Assembly: GCF_002001165.1 (NCBI RefSeq)
Contig: NZ_MUNQ01000005.1
Location: 124,001-188,000 of the forward strand
Direction of reading: 5' to 3'
DNA length: 64,000 nt
From: Rhodanobacter sp. C05
GTDB lineage: Bacteria; Pseudomonadota; Gammaproteobacteria; Xanthomonadales; Rhodanobacteraceae
The position numbers and the translations under genes were made by a program. Positions 44,185-53,453 of this stretch are shown here, piece by piece. The notes under the pieces are model-generated. The model ran no database searches. It was given only the letters and a program-made list of their open reading frames with translations, and was not told where the DNA came from. Numbering within the stretch: the stretch's first letter is position 1; each line of letters starts with the position of its first letter.

Positions 44185-44949
44185 ATGACCTTGCCAACCG
44201 ACGTATCCGCAGCGCCCATGCTGCAACTGGACCAGCTCAGCCGCCGCCGCGCCGGTCGCCCGGCCGTGCAGAGCCTGAGCCTGTCGCTGCCCCGCGGCCA
44301 GGTATTGGGCCTGCTCGGCGTCAACGGTGCCGGCAAATCGACCACCTTGTCGATGATTGCCGGCGCGCTGCGGCCAGACAGCGGCAGCATCCAGCTGAAC
44401 GGGGCGGATTTCCTGGAGCAGCCGGAACTGGCGCGCCAACTGATCGGCTGGCTGCCCGAACGTGCCCCGCTGTGGCCGGAACTGACGGTGAGCGAGCATC
44501 TGGACGCGCATGGTCACCTGCGCGGCTTGCGTGGCGCGACGCTGAAGCAGGCACGCATGGCAATCATCGAACGGCTCGAACTGCAGCCGCTGGCCCGACG
44601 CCTGGCCGGGGTGCTGTCGCAGGGCCAGCGCCAACGCCTCGGCCTGGCCTGCGCACTGCTGCATCGCCCTGCGCTGCTGGTGCTGGACGAACCGGCCAAC
44701 GCGCTCGATCCGGTGCAGGTCGCTGCTTTGCGTGCCTTGATCCGCGAACAGGCTGCGGCCGGCACCGCGGTGATCCTTTCCACCCATCTTCTGGCCGAAG
44801 TCACCGCCGTCTGCGATCGCGTGGCGATCCTGCACGATGGCACGCTGCGCCACGACGGCTCGGTGCACAGTGACGATCACGCGGCACTGGAACGAACCTT
44901 CTTCGAGATCGCGATGAACGGCCAACCCCAACCGGCGCGCGCCGCATGA
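44185..44949 (+). CDS. ABC transporter ATP-binding protein (Gld-type export)
   Basis: This 254-residue ATPase has Walker A GVNGAGKST, signature LSQGQRQRLGLA, Walker B LLVLDEPANALDP and switch histidine in STHLL. It resembles the CcmA/GldA/NatA branch of ABC-2 transporters. The ATG at 44185 is preferred over a TTG at 44149. The stop overlaps the permease ATG (ATGA). It is first gene of an operon that continues with permease, auxiliary subunit and DUF4340 protein. Confidence 0.9.
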   Translation: MTLPTDVSAAPMLQLDQLSRRRAGRPAVQSLSLSLPRGQVLGLLGVNGAGKSTTLSMIAGALRPDSGSIQLNGADFLEQPELARQLIGWLPERAPLWPELTVSEHLDAHGHLRGLRGATLKQARMAIIERLELQPLARRLAGVLSQGQRQRLGLACALLHRPALLVLDEPANALDPVQVAALRALIREQAAAGTAVILSTHLLAEVTAVCDRVAILHDGTLRHDGSVHSDDHAALERTFFEIAMNGQPQPARAA

Positions 44950-45716
44950 CTCCTGCCTTCGTGAGTCCGTTTGCCGTGACGAGACTGGAATGGCGTCGAC
45001 TGCTGGTTCGTCCGCTGGCCTGGGTACTGGCAGCGCTGACCCTGGCGTGGCTGGCATGGAACTTCACACTGATGCTTGGCAGTTTTCTATCCTCGCAGAT
45101 CCAGCGTGCCGCACAGCCGGATGGTCCGGGCTTCATCGATCTGGTCGGCGTCCCGTTGCTCGGTCAGCTCGCCCAACTGGCCTTTCTGGTGGTACCGCTG
45201 ATCACCATGTCGGTGATTGCCGACGAGCGCCGCAACGGCACACTGCCGCTGTTGTTCGCCGCCGGCCTGCCCGCTTCCCGCATCGTGCTGGGCAAATATC
45301 TGGCCGTGCTGGGCTGGCTGCTGGTGTGGCTGGCGTTGACTCTGGCGATGCCGCTGACGCTGATGCACTCCACCCATTTCGACTGGGGCAAGCTGGCAGC
45401 CGCCACGCTGGGTCTGGCGCTGATGTTGGCCGCCCTCGGGGCAATTGGCGTGGCCTGTTCTGCTTTTGCCTCGCATCCAGCGATTGCCGCCAGCGCCGCA
45501 CTGGTCATTGCACTGGCTTTGTGGAGCGTGAACCTTGGCGCGCAGATGGCCGGCATGAATGATGGTGCGATCAACTGGCTGGCGATGAGTTCGCACCTGC
45601 AGCCATTGCTGCGCGGCCTGGTATCGACCACCGACATCGTCTGGTTCGTGCTGCTGATCGTGCTGGCACTGGCGCTGGCCACGCGCCGGCTGGCCACCGA
45701 CAAGGAGCGCAACTGA
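44946..45716 (+). CDS. ABC-2 transporter permease (GldF-like)
   Basis: This 256-residue integral membrane protein has about six TM helices; TM1 begins ARPLAWVLAALTLAWLAW-like near residue 20. It fits the ABC-2 permease family that pairs with GldA-like ATPases. The start overlaps the ATPase stop by four bases and the stop overlaps the next start (TGATG), so the three genes are tightly coupled. Substrate unknown. Confidence 0.88.
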   Translation: MTPAFVSPFAVTRLEWRRLLVRPLAWVLAALTLAWLAWNFTLMLGSFLSSQIQRAAQPDGPGFIDLVGVPLLGQLAQLAFLVVPLITMSVIADERRNGTLPLLFAAGLPASRIVLGKYLAVLGWLLVWLALTLAMPLTLMHSTHFDWGKLAAATLGLALMLAALGAIGVACSAFASHPAIAASAALVIALALWSVNLGAQMAGMNDGAINWLAMSSHLQPLLRGLVSTTDIVWFVLLIVLALALATRRLATDKERN

Positions 45717-47071
45717 TGGGCATGCTGTTCAGACGTCTGGACGGCTGGCTGTTCGCGCTGCTGCTGTTGCTGGCAGCGGGCGCGATCGGCTACCTGAGCA
45801 CACGCTACATGCACGAGGCCGACTGGACCGCGAATGGTCGCACCAGCCTGTCGGCGGAAAGCCGCGCGGTGCTGGCCCAACTGCACGGTCCGGTGGAGAT
45901 CGTCAGCTACGCGAATCCGCAGGGCGACCTGCGCCAGACCGTGGCCGGCTTCCTGCAGCGCTACCAGACGGTGAAGCCCGACTTCAGCCTGCGCTTCGTC
46001 GACCCGCAGCAGGATCCGGCGAAGATGCGCGAACTGGGCATCACCGTCGATGGCGCGCTGATCCTGCATTACCAGGACCGCGAGCAGCGACTGGACGAAC
46101 TGTCCGAGCGCAGCCTCACCAATGCATTGGAGCGACTGATCCGCGGCAACGACCGCATCGTCGCGTTTGTCACCGGCGATGGCGAGCGCCGCACCGATGG
46201 CCCAGGCAACGCCGACCTCGGCACCTTCATCACCCAGCTGGAAGGCCGCGGCATGCGCGCGGTGCCGCTGAACTTCGCCCAGGTCACCGACGTGCCGCAG
46301 CACACCGATCTGGTGGTGCTGGCCAGCCCCACACTGGCGCTGCCACCAGGCGCGGTGCATGCACTGGTCAATTACGTACAGGGCGGCGGCAATCTGCTGT
46401 GGCTGACCGAGCCGTCGAATGACGATCTTGGCTTGCAGCCGCTGGCCGACGCGCTCGGTGTACACGTGCTGCCCGGCGTCCTGGTCGACGGCTCCGGTGC
46501 GGCCCTGGGCCTGCACGACCCGCGCCTGATCGCACTGGGCGACTATCCGCCACAGGCGATTACCCGCGGCTTCACGCTGACCACGCTGTTCCCGCAGGTA
46601 TCCGCGCTGGCCCAGGTGTCGCAGGCCGGCTGGGGAGTCAAGTCGTTCCTGCGCTCCAGCGCGCAGAGCTGGACCGAATTTCATCCGGTCGACAACAACA
46701 AGCCCTCGGATATCCGCTTCGACGCCAGCTCGGGTGAGCTCAAGGGACCACTGGATTTCGGCTTCGCGCTGAGCCGGCTGTCGCCGAGCCCGGACAAGAG
46801 CGAACAGCGTGCGGTGGTGATCGGCGACGGCGACTTCCTCTCCAACACCTTCCTCGGCAACGGCGGCAATCGCGCGCTGGGCGAGCGCATGTTCGACTGG
46901 CTGCTCGGCGACGACAAGCTGGTCGACCTTCCCCCGCGCGGCGCGCCGGATCGGCTGATCGAGATGAGCCAGGTCGAGTTGAACACGATCAGCATCGGCT
47001 TCCTGATCGCCCTGCCTGCGCTGCTGCTGCTGATCGGCGGCCTGATCGTGTGGCGCCGCCGGCGGCGTTGA
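45716..47071 (+). CDS. GldG-family ABC transporter auxiliary protein
   Basis: This 451-residue protein has a TM anchor at residues 10-28, a large extracytoplasmic domain (ABC_transp_aux type, with IVSYANPQGDLRQ and SLRFVDPQQDPAKM), and a C-terminal TM (about 428-445) ending in RRRRR. GldG was named in Bacteroidetes gliding, but related proteins occur widely in export systems. The start overlaps the permease stop by one base. Confidence 0.88.
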   Translation: MGMLFRRLDGWLFALLLLLAAGAIGYLSTRYMHEADWTANGRTSLSAESRAVLAQLHGPVEIVSYANPQGDLRQTVAGFLQRYQTVKPDFSLRFVDPQQDPAKMRELGITVDGALILHYQDREQRLDELSERSLTNALERLIRGNDRIVAFVTGDGERRTDGPGNADLGTFITQLEGRGMRAVPLNFAQVTDVPQHTDLVVLASPTLALPPGAVHALVNYVQGGGNLLWLTEPSNDDLGLQPLADALGVHVLPGVLVDGSGAALGLHDPRLIALGDYPPQAITRGFTLTTLFPQVSALAQVSQAGWGVKSFLRSSAQSWTEFHPVDNNKPSDIRFDASSGELKGPLDFGFALSRLSPSPDKSEQRAVVIGDGDFLSNTFLGNGGNRALGERMFDWLLGDDKLVDLPPRGAPDRLIEMSQVELNTISIGFLIALPALLLLIGGLIVWRRRRR

Positions 47072-47075
47072 TCCG

Positions 47076-47567
47076 ATGAAACGTGCCACCCGCCAGCGCC
47101 TGATCCTGCTGCTCGTCGTGGCGGCCCTGCTGGCGCTGGTCGGCTGGCAGCTGGGCCGTGATGCGCAAGGTGATTCCGGCAGCCTGCTCGCGCTTGATCC
47201 AGCCGGCATCACGCGTGTTGATTTGACCCTGCCCGGCACGCCGGTCATGCACTATGAAAAGCGTGAAGGCCACTGGTGGCACATCGACGGCACACCGGCA
47301 CGCGCGATCGATGGGCGCCTCAATGAACTGGCCGATACCGCCGCAGCGCATGTGCTCAGCTGGCGCCCCGCCAGTGATTTCGATCCGGCGAAGATCGGCC
47401 TGACCCCCCCCAGCGCCATACTCGTGCTGGATGGGCATGCGCTTGAATTTGGCGAGTCCTCGGTCACCGGACCCCAGCACTACGTGCGCGTCGGTCAGCG
47501 GGTGGCACTGGTGTCCACGCGCTACATGCCGCGCTCGCCCGCCCTCCAGACCACCGAACTGCATTGA
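47076..47567 (+). CDS. DUF4340 domain protein (short)
   Basis: This 163-residue protein has an N-terminal TM (residues 8-26) and a partial DUF4340 domain (VMHYEKREGHWWHIDG). Typical DUF4340 proteins are longer (about 300 residues), so this is a short form; no frameshift is seen around it. It starts 5 bases after the GldG-like stop, and DUF4340 proteins commonly accompany Gld-type operons. mutM begins 16 bases downstream. Confidence 0.72.
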   Translation: MKRATRQRLILLLVVAALLALVGWQLGRDAQGDSGSLLALDPAGITRVDLTLPGTPVMHYEKREGHWWHIDGTPARAIDGRLNELADTAAAHVLSWRPASDFDPAKIGLTPPSAILVLDGHALEFGESSVTGPQHYVRVGQRVALVSTRYMPRSPALQTTELH

Positions 47568-47582
47568 GTCGCGGAACCGACC

Positions 47583-48410
47583 GTGCCTGAACTGCCCGAA
47601 GTCGAAACCACCCGTCGCGGCATCGCACCGTATCTGGTCGGCCGACGCGTCACCGGCGTAACCCTGCGCCGACCTGACCTGCGCTGGCCGATCCCTGCGG
47701 AGATCAGCGATCTGCTGCCGGGACAGCGCATCGACGCGGTGGAACGACGCGCGAAATACCTGCTGCTGCACACCGAGGTTGGCAGTGCGCTGCTGCACCT
47801 TGGCATGTCCGGCGTGCTGCGCGTGCTGCCGCCGGATGCGCCGGTGGGCAGGCACGATCATGTCGATATCGCACTGGAACGCACCTCGGCGCAGGCACCA
47901 CGCATCCTGCGTTTCACCGACCCACGCCGCTTCGGTTGCCTGCTGTGGCAAGCACCCGGCGAGACCCACGAACTGCTTGCGAAGCTCGGGCCTGAACCGC
48001 TGACCGATGCCTTCGATGGTGATCTGCTGTGGCATCTCTCACGCGGCCGCACGGCCGCGGTGAAACTGTTCCTGATGGACAACGCCGTCGTGGTCGGGGT
48101 GGGCAACATCTACGCCAGCGAAGCGCTGTTCGCCGCAGGTATCGATCCACGCCGACCCGCCGGCTCCGTCTCGCGTGCACGCTATGCGCGGCTAGCCTCC
48201 GAAGTGAAACGCATCCTGGCCTGGGCGATCGAGCGTGGCGGCACCACCTTGCGCGACTTCCTCAATCCCGATGGGGCGCCCGGTTACTTCTTCCGCGAGC
48301 TCAACGTGTATGGGCGTGCAGGTGAACCGTGTCGTGTCTGTGGCACGCCGATCCGGCAGGTGGTACTGGGACAGCGTTCGACATTCTGGTGTCCGCACTG
48401 TCAGCGCTGA
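47583..48410 (+). CDS. mutM: Formamidopyrimidine-DNA glycosylase (Fpg)
   Basis: MutM removes 8-oxoguanine and FapyG from DNA. The 275-residue protein has the N-terminal PELPEVET with the catalytic proline at residue 2 and glutamate E3, K58 in RRAKYLL, and the zinc finger C250/C253/C270/C273 ([10 protein letters not shown]...CPHC). The start is a GTG at 47583. It is probably transcribed with the preceding ABC operon by proximity. Confidence 0.96.
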   Translation: MPELPEVETTRRGIAPYLVGRRVTGVTLRRPDLRWPIPAEISDLLPGQRIDAVERRAKYLLLHTEVGSALLHLGMSGVLRVLPPDAPVGRHDHVDIALERTSAQAPRILRFTDPRRFGCLLWQAPGETHELLAKLGPEPLTDAFDGDLLWHLSRGRTAAVKLFLMDNAVVVGVGNIYASEALFAAGIDPRRPAGSVSRARYARLASEVKRILAWAIERGGTTLRDFLNPDGAPGYFFRELNVYGRAGEPCRVCGTPIRQVVLGQRSTFWCPHCQR

Positions 48411-48426
48411 GCCGGGCGACTGCCAC

Positions 48427-49194
48427 TCACTCCGGCCAGTGGAACTCGACATAGGTATTGTTGAAGTCCGGGTCATCCAGCCCACCGCCGAGATGCACCA
48501 CGACACCGCCGGGGACGCCTTCGATATCCAGAGCCTGGCCCTCGACGAAGTGCGCGCCGAGCGCCTCCAGCTCGACCAGCCGCTCGCACAGGAGCCCGGC
48601 GCGATCGATCGCGCGATCCGGCACCTGGCGGATGCTGATGTCGGGGCGACCGAACTTGCGCATGCCGCGGGTGTGGATCCATGAATGGTCGGGCTTCGCA
48701 TCGTTGTCGCGCAGGATCAGCAGATGGTTGCGGATCGGGGCACCGTCGCGGATCAGATAGTGCCGGCGCCAGCCATCGGCATCCAGCAGGCTCAGGGTCT
48801 GCGGATCGAGGATCGCCACACCGCCGATGTCGAGCAGGCCGGCCAGCACGCCAAACGTGTCGCGCAGATAGCCGGTATCCGCATTGTCCTTGAGCTTGCC
48901 GCGCACAACCAACACCTGGGGTGCATCGAATGCACGCTGCCAGGCCTGCGGCGCATCCTCCTTGAACATGCTGCCCAGCGAACCCTTCAGCGGGTAACCC
49001 TCCCACTGGCGCAACGCATTGTGATGATGGCTGGTCAGCTCGATGCCCTCAGGCAAGCCGTCGCTACCGTAGGCAGCGGACGGCGCGCGCACCGCATCGA
49101 ACTTGCCGAACACGTAAAACTGCAACAGGATTTCCTCGTCGCTGGGCTGCCAGTGCGGCCGCTGCCAGGCGGGGATGGTGATCGGGTTGCTCAT
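48427..49194 (-). CDS. Conserved-looking protein of unknown function
   Basis: This 255-residue soluble protein is not recognised with confidence. It has the block SWIHTRGMRKFGRPDISIR and a following LVELEALGAHFVEGQALDIEG, reminiscent of DUF4261-like enzymes, but that is a weak resemblance. AAGGAA precedes the ATG at 49194. tdk ends 23 bases before its start on the same strand, so the two may be cotranscribed. Confidence 0.65.
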   Translation of the reverse strand: MSNPITIPAWQRPHWQPSDEEILLQFYVFGKFDAVRAPSAAYGSDGLPEGIELTSHHHNALRQWEGYPLKGSLGSMFKEDAPQAWQRAFDAPQVLVVRGKLKDNADTGYLRDTFGVLAGLLDIGGVAILDPQTLSLLDADGWRRHYLIRDGAPIRNHLLILRDNDAKPDHSWIHTRGMRKFGRPDISIRQVPDRAIDRAGLLCERLVELEALGAHFVEGQALDIEGVPGGVVVHLGGGLDDPDFNNTYVEFHWPE

Positions 49195-49217
49195 GGAATT
49201 CCTTGGTTGGGCACCGC

Positions 49218-49850
49218 TCAACGACCTTCGCCAAGCGGCAGCACCGATTGCTGCAGTTCGATGCGGCCGCTGCCTTCGCTGATCTTCTTGAACTCGGCGC
49301 GACTCACCGAGACATAGCGGTCGTTGCCGCCGATCTCAACCTGCGGCCCCTCGGTCACGGCACGGCCCTGTTCATCCACACGCACCACCATGGTGGCCTT
49401 GCGCCCGGTGTGGCAGATCGTCTTGATCTCTTCCAGGTTGTCCGCCCAGGCCAGCAGGTAACGGCTGCCCTCGAACAACTCGCCGCGGAAATCGGTACGC
49501 AGACCGTAGGCCAGCACCGGGATATTGAGACGGTCGACTACATCGCTGATCTGCCATACCTGCGACCTGGTCAGGAACTGCGCTTCGTCGACGAACACGC
49601 AGTGCAACGCGCCGCGTGCGGCGATGTCGGCCTCGACCAGCACGAACAGGTCCTCGTCAGCGCTGAACCGGCACGCGTTCGCCTTCAGGCCGATGCGCGA
49701 AGCCACCACGCCCTCGCCGTAGCGATTGTCCAGTGCCGGCGTGAGGATCAACGTGCGCATGCCGCGCTCGTGATAGTTGTACGCGCTCTGCAACAGCGTG
49801 GTGGTCTTGCCGGCATTCATTGCCGAGTAATAGAAATAGAGCTTGGCCAT
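49218..49850 (-). CDS. tdk: Thymidine kinase (type II)
   Basis: Tdk phosphorylates thymidine in nucleotide salvage. The 210-residue protein has the P-loop SAMNAGKTT, catalytic E89 in VFVDEAQF and the thymidine-binding lasso GRDR-like [10 protein letters not shown]. Zinc ligands are mostly lost relative to E. coli Tdk: the CxC pair reads CHT (C146, T148), and the later Cys and His positions are S183 and E186. This could mean a zinc-independent lasso or altered stability. The unknown gene at 48427 follows. Confidence 0.92.
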   Translation of the reverse strand: MAKLYFYYSAMNAGKTTTLLQSAYNYHERGMRTLILTPALDNRYGEGVVASRIGLKANACRFSADEDLFVLVEADIAARGALHCVFVDEAQFLTRSQVWQISDVVDRLNIPVLAYGLRTDFRGELFEGSRYLLAWADNLEEIKTICHTGRKATMVVRVDEQGRAVTEGPQVEIGGNDRYVSVSRAEFKKISEGSGRIELQQSVLPLGEGR

Positions 49851-49954
49851 GGGCGTGCGTTCGGATCGTGATCGTGCATGGTAGCGCGACAGCCGGCTTG
49901 CTCCTCTCCTGCTCGCCCCGAAAAGGGACTCCCTTCGGTCGCGGGGGAGCGAAC

Positions 49955-51286
49955 TCAGGCCTTGTCCAGCGGTGTATTGCCGCCGGTGAACTGCGCGCGA
50001 GCCTGCGCCAGCCGGTACTTGTGCTCGGCACGCCAGCGCCGCCAGTCGCGCAGGCCGCAGATCGCATAGACCAGCTTGAACAGCTGCAGTCGCCGCAGCA
50101 CCTTCGGCGTATCGAACAGATCGCCGGCGAGCATCGAGATCACGCCCTGCTCCAGCTGCCAGGTATTGCGCGGCGAGCGGAACATCTGCTGCATCACCGG
50201 GCCGTTGAAGCGGTAGATGAAGAACGAGAAACGCGCCATGCCGGCGCGCTGGCGTTTCTCCAGCTTGCGCAGCAAAGCCGTCTCGCGTTTCGGCTCACGC
50301 AGTGACTGATCAACCACCTCGACCGCCTGCTCCGCGCCACTCATCGCCAGGTACACGCCGGAGGAGAACACCGGGTCGAGGAAGGCGAACGCATCGCCGA
50401 CCAGCACCCAGCCCGCGCCACCCATCTGCGTCGAGTCGTAGGAGTAGTTGCCGGTGACGCGCACTTCGTTGCCGATCAGCTCGGCCTGCTCGATGCGCTG
50501 CCACAACGCCGGGCTCAGCTTCAGCGTGTCGAGCAGGAATTCCACCGTGCGGCCCTTGCGCTGCTTGAGATAATCCGGCCGGCACACCGCGCCCACGCTC
50601 ATCACGCCATCCGGCAGCGGGATCATCCACATCCAGCCGTGTTCGAAGCTGTAGATGCTGATGTTGCCGGCGTCTTCGCCGGGCCGGTATTCGGCACCGC
50701 GGAAGTGACCGAAGATCGCCGCGCTCTGATGCTGGTCGTTCTTGCGCCGCAGCTTGAGCTTGCTCGACAGCAGCGCGTCGCGGCCGCTGGCATCGATCAC
50801 ATAACGGGCCTCGATGCCATAGCTGCGGCCATCGTCGGTCTTCACGTCCAGCCAGGTTTCGCGCGCACCACGCTGCTCGACACGCACCACCTCGTGCCCT
50901 TCGCGCGCATCCGCACCGCATTCGCGCGCGTGCTGGTACAGCATCTGATCGAAGTCCTGCCGCCACACCTGGTACGCATGCGGCGGACTTTGTCCGAGCG
51001 CGCGGGCGAACGCATAGGTGTTGTAGCCGCGCTCGTTGTCCGCCTCGAAGTCCGCACCGGGCTTGAACACACCCAGCGCACGCACCTTGTCCAGCACGCC
51101 AAGCCGTTCGAAAACCGGCAGGTTCATCGGCAACAACGATTCGCCGATATGGAAGCGCGGATGGTGCGCCTTCTCCAGCGCGATCACCTTGTAACCGCGG
51201 CGCGCCAGCAGCGCCGCCGCCGTGCTGCCACCCGGGCCGCCGCCGATCACCGCCACATCGCACTGTTCGACCGTCTGATCCGTCAT
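49955..51286 (-). CDS. Flavin-dependent halogenase-like oxidoreductase
   Basis: The 443-residue FAD protein starts with the [17 protein letters not shown] dinucleotide fold. It carries GESLLP (residues ~45-50) and the halogenase fingerprint WxWxIP, here WMWMIP, plus [11 protein letters not shown] near the C-terminal third. This pattern fits the flavin-dependent halogenase superfamily (CmlS/PltA-like branch) rather than plain monooxygenases. A related halogenase-like gene sits in xanthomonadin-type clusters, but no polyketide genes are in this window. The start at 51286 follows GGAG. Substrate unknown; it might also be an oxidoreductase that has lost halogenase activity. Confidence 0.8.
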   Translation of the reverse strand: MTDQTVEQCDVAVIGGGPGGSTAAALLARRGYKVIALEKAHHPRFHIGESLLPMNLPVFERLGVLDKVRALGVFKPGADFEADNERGYNTYAFARALGQSPPHAYQVWRQDFDQMLYQHARECGADAREGHEVVRVEQRGARETWLDVKTDDGRSYGIEARYVIDASGRDALLSSKLKLRRKNDQHQSAAIFGHFRGAEYRPGEDAGNISIYSFEHGWMWMIPLPDGVMSVGAVCRPDYLKQRKGRTVEFLLDTLKLSPALWQRIEQAELIGNEVRVTGNYSYDSTQMGGAGWVLVGDAFAFLDPVFSSGVYLAMSGAEQAVEVVDQSLREPKRETALLRKLEKRQRAGMARFSFFIYRFNGPVMQQMFRSPRNTWQLEQGVISMLAGDLFDTPKVLRRLQLFKLVYAICGLRDWRRWRAEHKYRLAQARAQFTGGNTPLDKA

Positions 51287-51407
51287 GCTCACTCCGCCCG
51301 GCGCCGTCACCCCGACAGCCCATCCCGCATCAATTATGACGCAACCGGTCGGCCATCCTGCAGGCCTCTGCTACCATCGACCGCCGTCATACGTATTGCC
51401 TCGATCC

Positions 51408-53405
51408 ATGCTCAATCCGCAACAACTGGCCGCCGTCGAACATTGCGACAGCCCGCTGCTGGTGCTGGCCGGCGCCGGTTCCGGCAAGACCTCGGTGATC
51501 ACGCAGAAGATCGCGTACCTGATCGCACGCAAGAAGCTCAACCCTTCGAAGATCGCAGCGATCACGTTCACCAACAAGGCAGCACGCGAGATGCGTGAAC
51601 GCGTGGGCCAACTGGTCAGCACCGAGGATGCGGCCGCGCTCACGGTGTGCACCTTCCACGCACTCGGGCTGAAGTTCCTGCAGATCGAGCACGCCCGTGC
51701 CGGCCTGCGCCGCGGCTTCTCGGTGCTGGATGCCGACGACAGCAACGGCATCGTCAAGGAGCTGGCGCCCCGCCCTGTTGGAGGTGGGGGCGTGAAGCCC
51801 GACGTGCTGTTCGGCATCCGCAACCTGCTCAGTCGCGCCAAGAACGGCGGTCTCTCGCCGGAAGAAGCGCTGGCTGCCGCACGCAGCCCGCGAGAGCTTG
51901 AAGCAGCGACGATCTACGACATGTACCAGCAGCGTCTCGCCGCGTTCAACGCGGTCGACTTCGACGACCTGATCCGGCTGCCGCTGCGCATCCTGGAAAG
52001 TGACGCCGAATGCCGCGATGCCTGGCGCGAGCGATTCCGCTACCTGCTGGTCGACGAATACCAGGACACCAATGACGCGCAATACCGCCTGCTGAAAGCA
52101 CTCACCGGCGAGCGCGGCGGCATCACCTGCGTCGGCGACGACGACCAGAGCATCTATGCGTGGCGCGGCGCGAATCCGGAGAACATCGACCAGCTCGGCC
52201 GCGATTGGCCGAACCTGCGCGTGATCAAGCTGGAGCAGAACTATCGCTGCGGCAAGCGCATCCTGCGCGCGGCGAACCAGCTGATCGCGAACAACCCGCA
52301 TCTGCACGACAAGAAGCTGTGGAGCGAGCATCCGGAAGGTGCGCCGATCCGCGTACTCGAATGCAAGGAAGCCGAGCACGAGGCCGAGCGCGTCGCCGCG
52401 CTCGCCACCACGCTGGCGGAAAAGCACAAGGCGCGCTGGCACGACATCGCGATCCTGTATCGCGGCAACTTCCAGGCGCGGGTTCTGGAAAAGGCTTTGC
52501 GGCTGGCGCGGATTCCTTACCACCTCACCGGCGCACTGAGCTTTCTCGACCGCGCGGAGGTGAAGGACCTGCTGTGCTACCTGCGCCTGCTGACCAATCC
52601 CAGCGACGACGCCGCCTTCCTGCGCGTGGTCAACGTGCCCAAGCGCGAGATCGGTTCGACCACGCTCGAGAAACTCGGTCAGCTCGCGCAGTCTCGCCAG
52701 TCGTCGCTGCTCGATGCCACCCGCAGCGACAGCGTGCTGCGCCAGCTCACCCCACGCCCCGCCGCGGCGCTGGCATCGTTCTCCGGCCTGCTCGACGAAT
52801 TGCGTAGCGCCTCGCTGCACGAGAGTGCGGCCGACCTGGTCGAACTGATCCTGAAGCGCACTGGCTACGCCGCGCAGATCGCCGCCAGCACCACCGATGC
52901 CAGTGTGCGCGAGCGCAAGCTCGGCAACCTGAAGGAACTCGCCGACTGGTTCCGCGCTATGCAGAAGGGCGGCAACAGCGCAGGCGACCTCGCCTCGCAG
53001 CTGGCCCTGCTCAGCCATGCCGACCGCGACGAGCCCGGCAATGCGGTGCGCATGATGACCCTGCACTCGGCCAAGGGGCTGGAGTTCCGCTTCGTCTTCA
53101 TCGTCGGCTGCGAGGACGGCACGCTGCCGCACGAAGGAGCGATCGACGAGGGTCGCATCGACGAGGAGCGCCGCCTGATGTACGTCGGCATCACCCGCGC
53201 CAAGGAACTGCTCACGCTATCGTGGTCAGCGAAGACCAAACGCTACGGCGACGTCCACAACAACCAGCCCAGCCGCTTCCTGCACGAACTGCCGCAGGCC
53301 GACCTGCACTGGCAAGGCAAGGATCCCGAGGCGGACAAGGAAGCTGTGCGCGAAACCGCCGAGTCGCATATGGCGAAGATCGCCGCGATGCTGGCAGGGG
53401 GCTGA
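51408..53405 (+). CDS. rep: ATP-dependent DNA helicase Rep
   Basis: Rep is a 3'-5' UvrD-family helicase that helps replication forks past obstacles. The 665-residue protein starts LNPQQLAAVEH and has the family motifs: AGAGSGKT, TFTNKAAREM, DEYQDTN, GDDDQSIYAWRGA, EQNYRC, TLHSAKGLEFR and VGITRAKELL. The length is that of Rep (673 in E. coli) and shorter than UvrD. The ATG at 51408 was chosen by alignment; the open frame extends further upstream. Around residue 122 the sequence APRPVGGGGVKP includes a small palindromic insertion. Divergent from the halogenase-like gene. Confidence 0.94.
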   Translation: MLNPQQLAAVEHCDSPLLVLAGAGSGKTSVITQKIAYLIARKKLNPSKIAAITFTNKAAREMRERVGQLVSTEDAAALTVCTFHALGLKFLQIEHARAGLRRGFSVLDADDSNGIVKELAPRPVGGGGVKPDVLFGIRNLLSRAKNGGLSPEEALAAARSPRELEAATIYDMYQQRLAAFNAVDFDDLIRLPLRILESDAECRDAWRERFRYLLVDEYQDTNDAQYRLLKALTGERGGITCVGDDDQSIYAWRGANPENIDQLGRDWPNLRVIKLEQNYRCGKRILRAANQLIANNPHLHDKKLWSEHPEGAPIRVLECKEAEHEAERVAALATTLAEKHKARWHDIAILYRGNFQARVLEKALRLARIPYHLTGALSFLDRAEVKDLLCYLRLLTNPSDDAAFLRVVNVPKREIGSTTLEKLGQLAQSRQSSLLDATRSDSVLRQLTPRPAAALASFSGLLDELRSASLHESAADLVELILKRTGYAAQIAASTTDASVRERKLGNLKELADWFRAMQKGGNSAGDLASQLALLSHADRDEPGNAVRMMTLHSAKGLEFRFVFIVGCEDGTLPHEGAIDEGRIDEERRLMYVGITRAKELLTLSWSAKTKRYGDVHNNQPSRFLHELPQADLHWQGKDPEADKEAVRETAESHMAKIAAMLAGG

Positions 53406-53453
53406 GAACCCGCTTCGCAAGGCTGGCCCCGTGCACGCTATGCTCCAGACGGT

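Noticed and set aside
45164..47248. 694-codon minus-strand open frame
   Set aside because: It is antisense to the ABC permease and GldG-like genes; composition is typical of a shadow frame.
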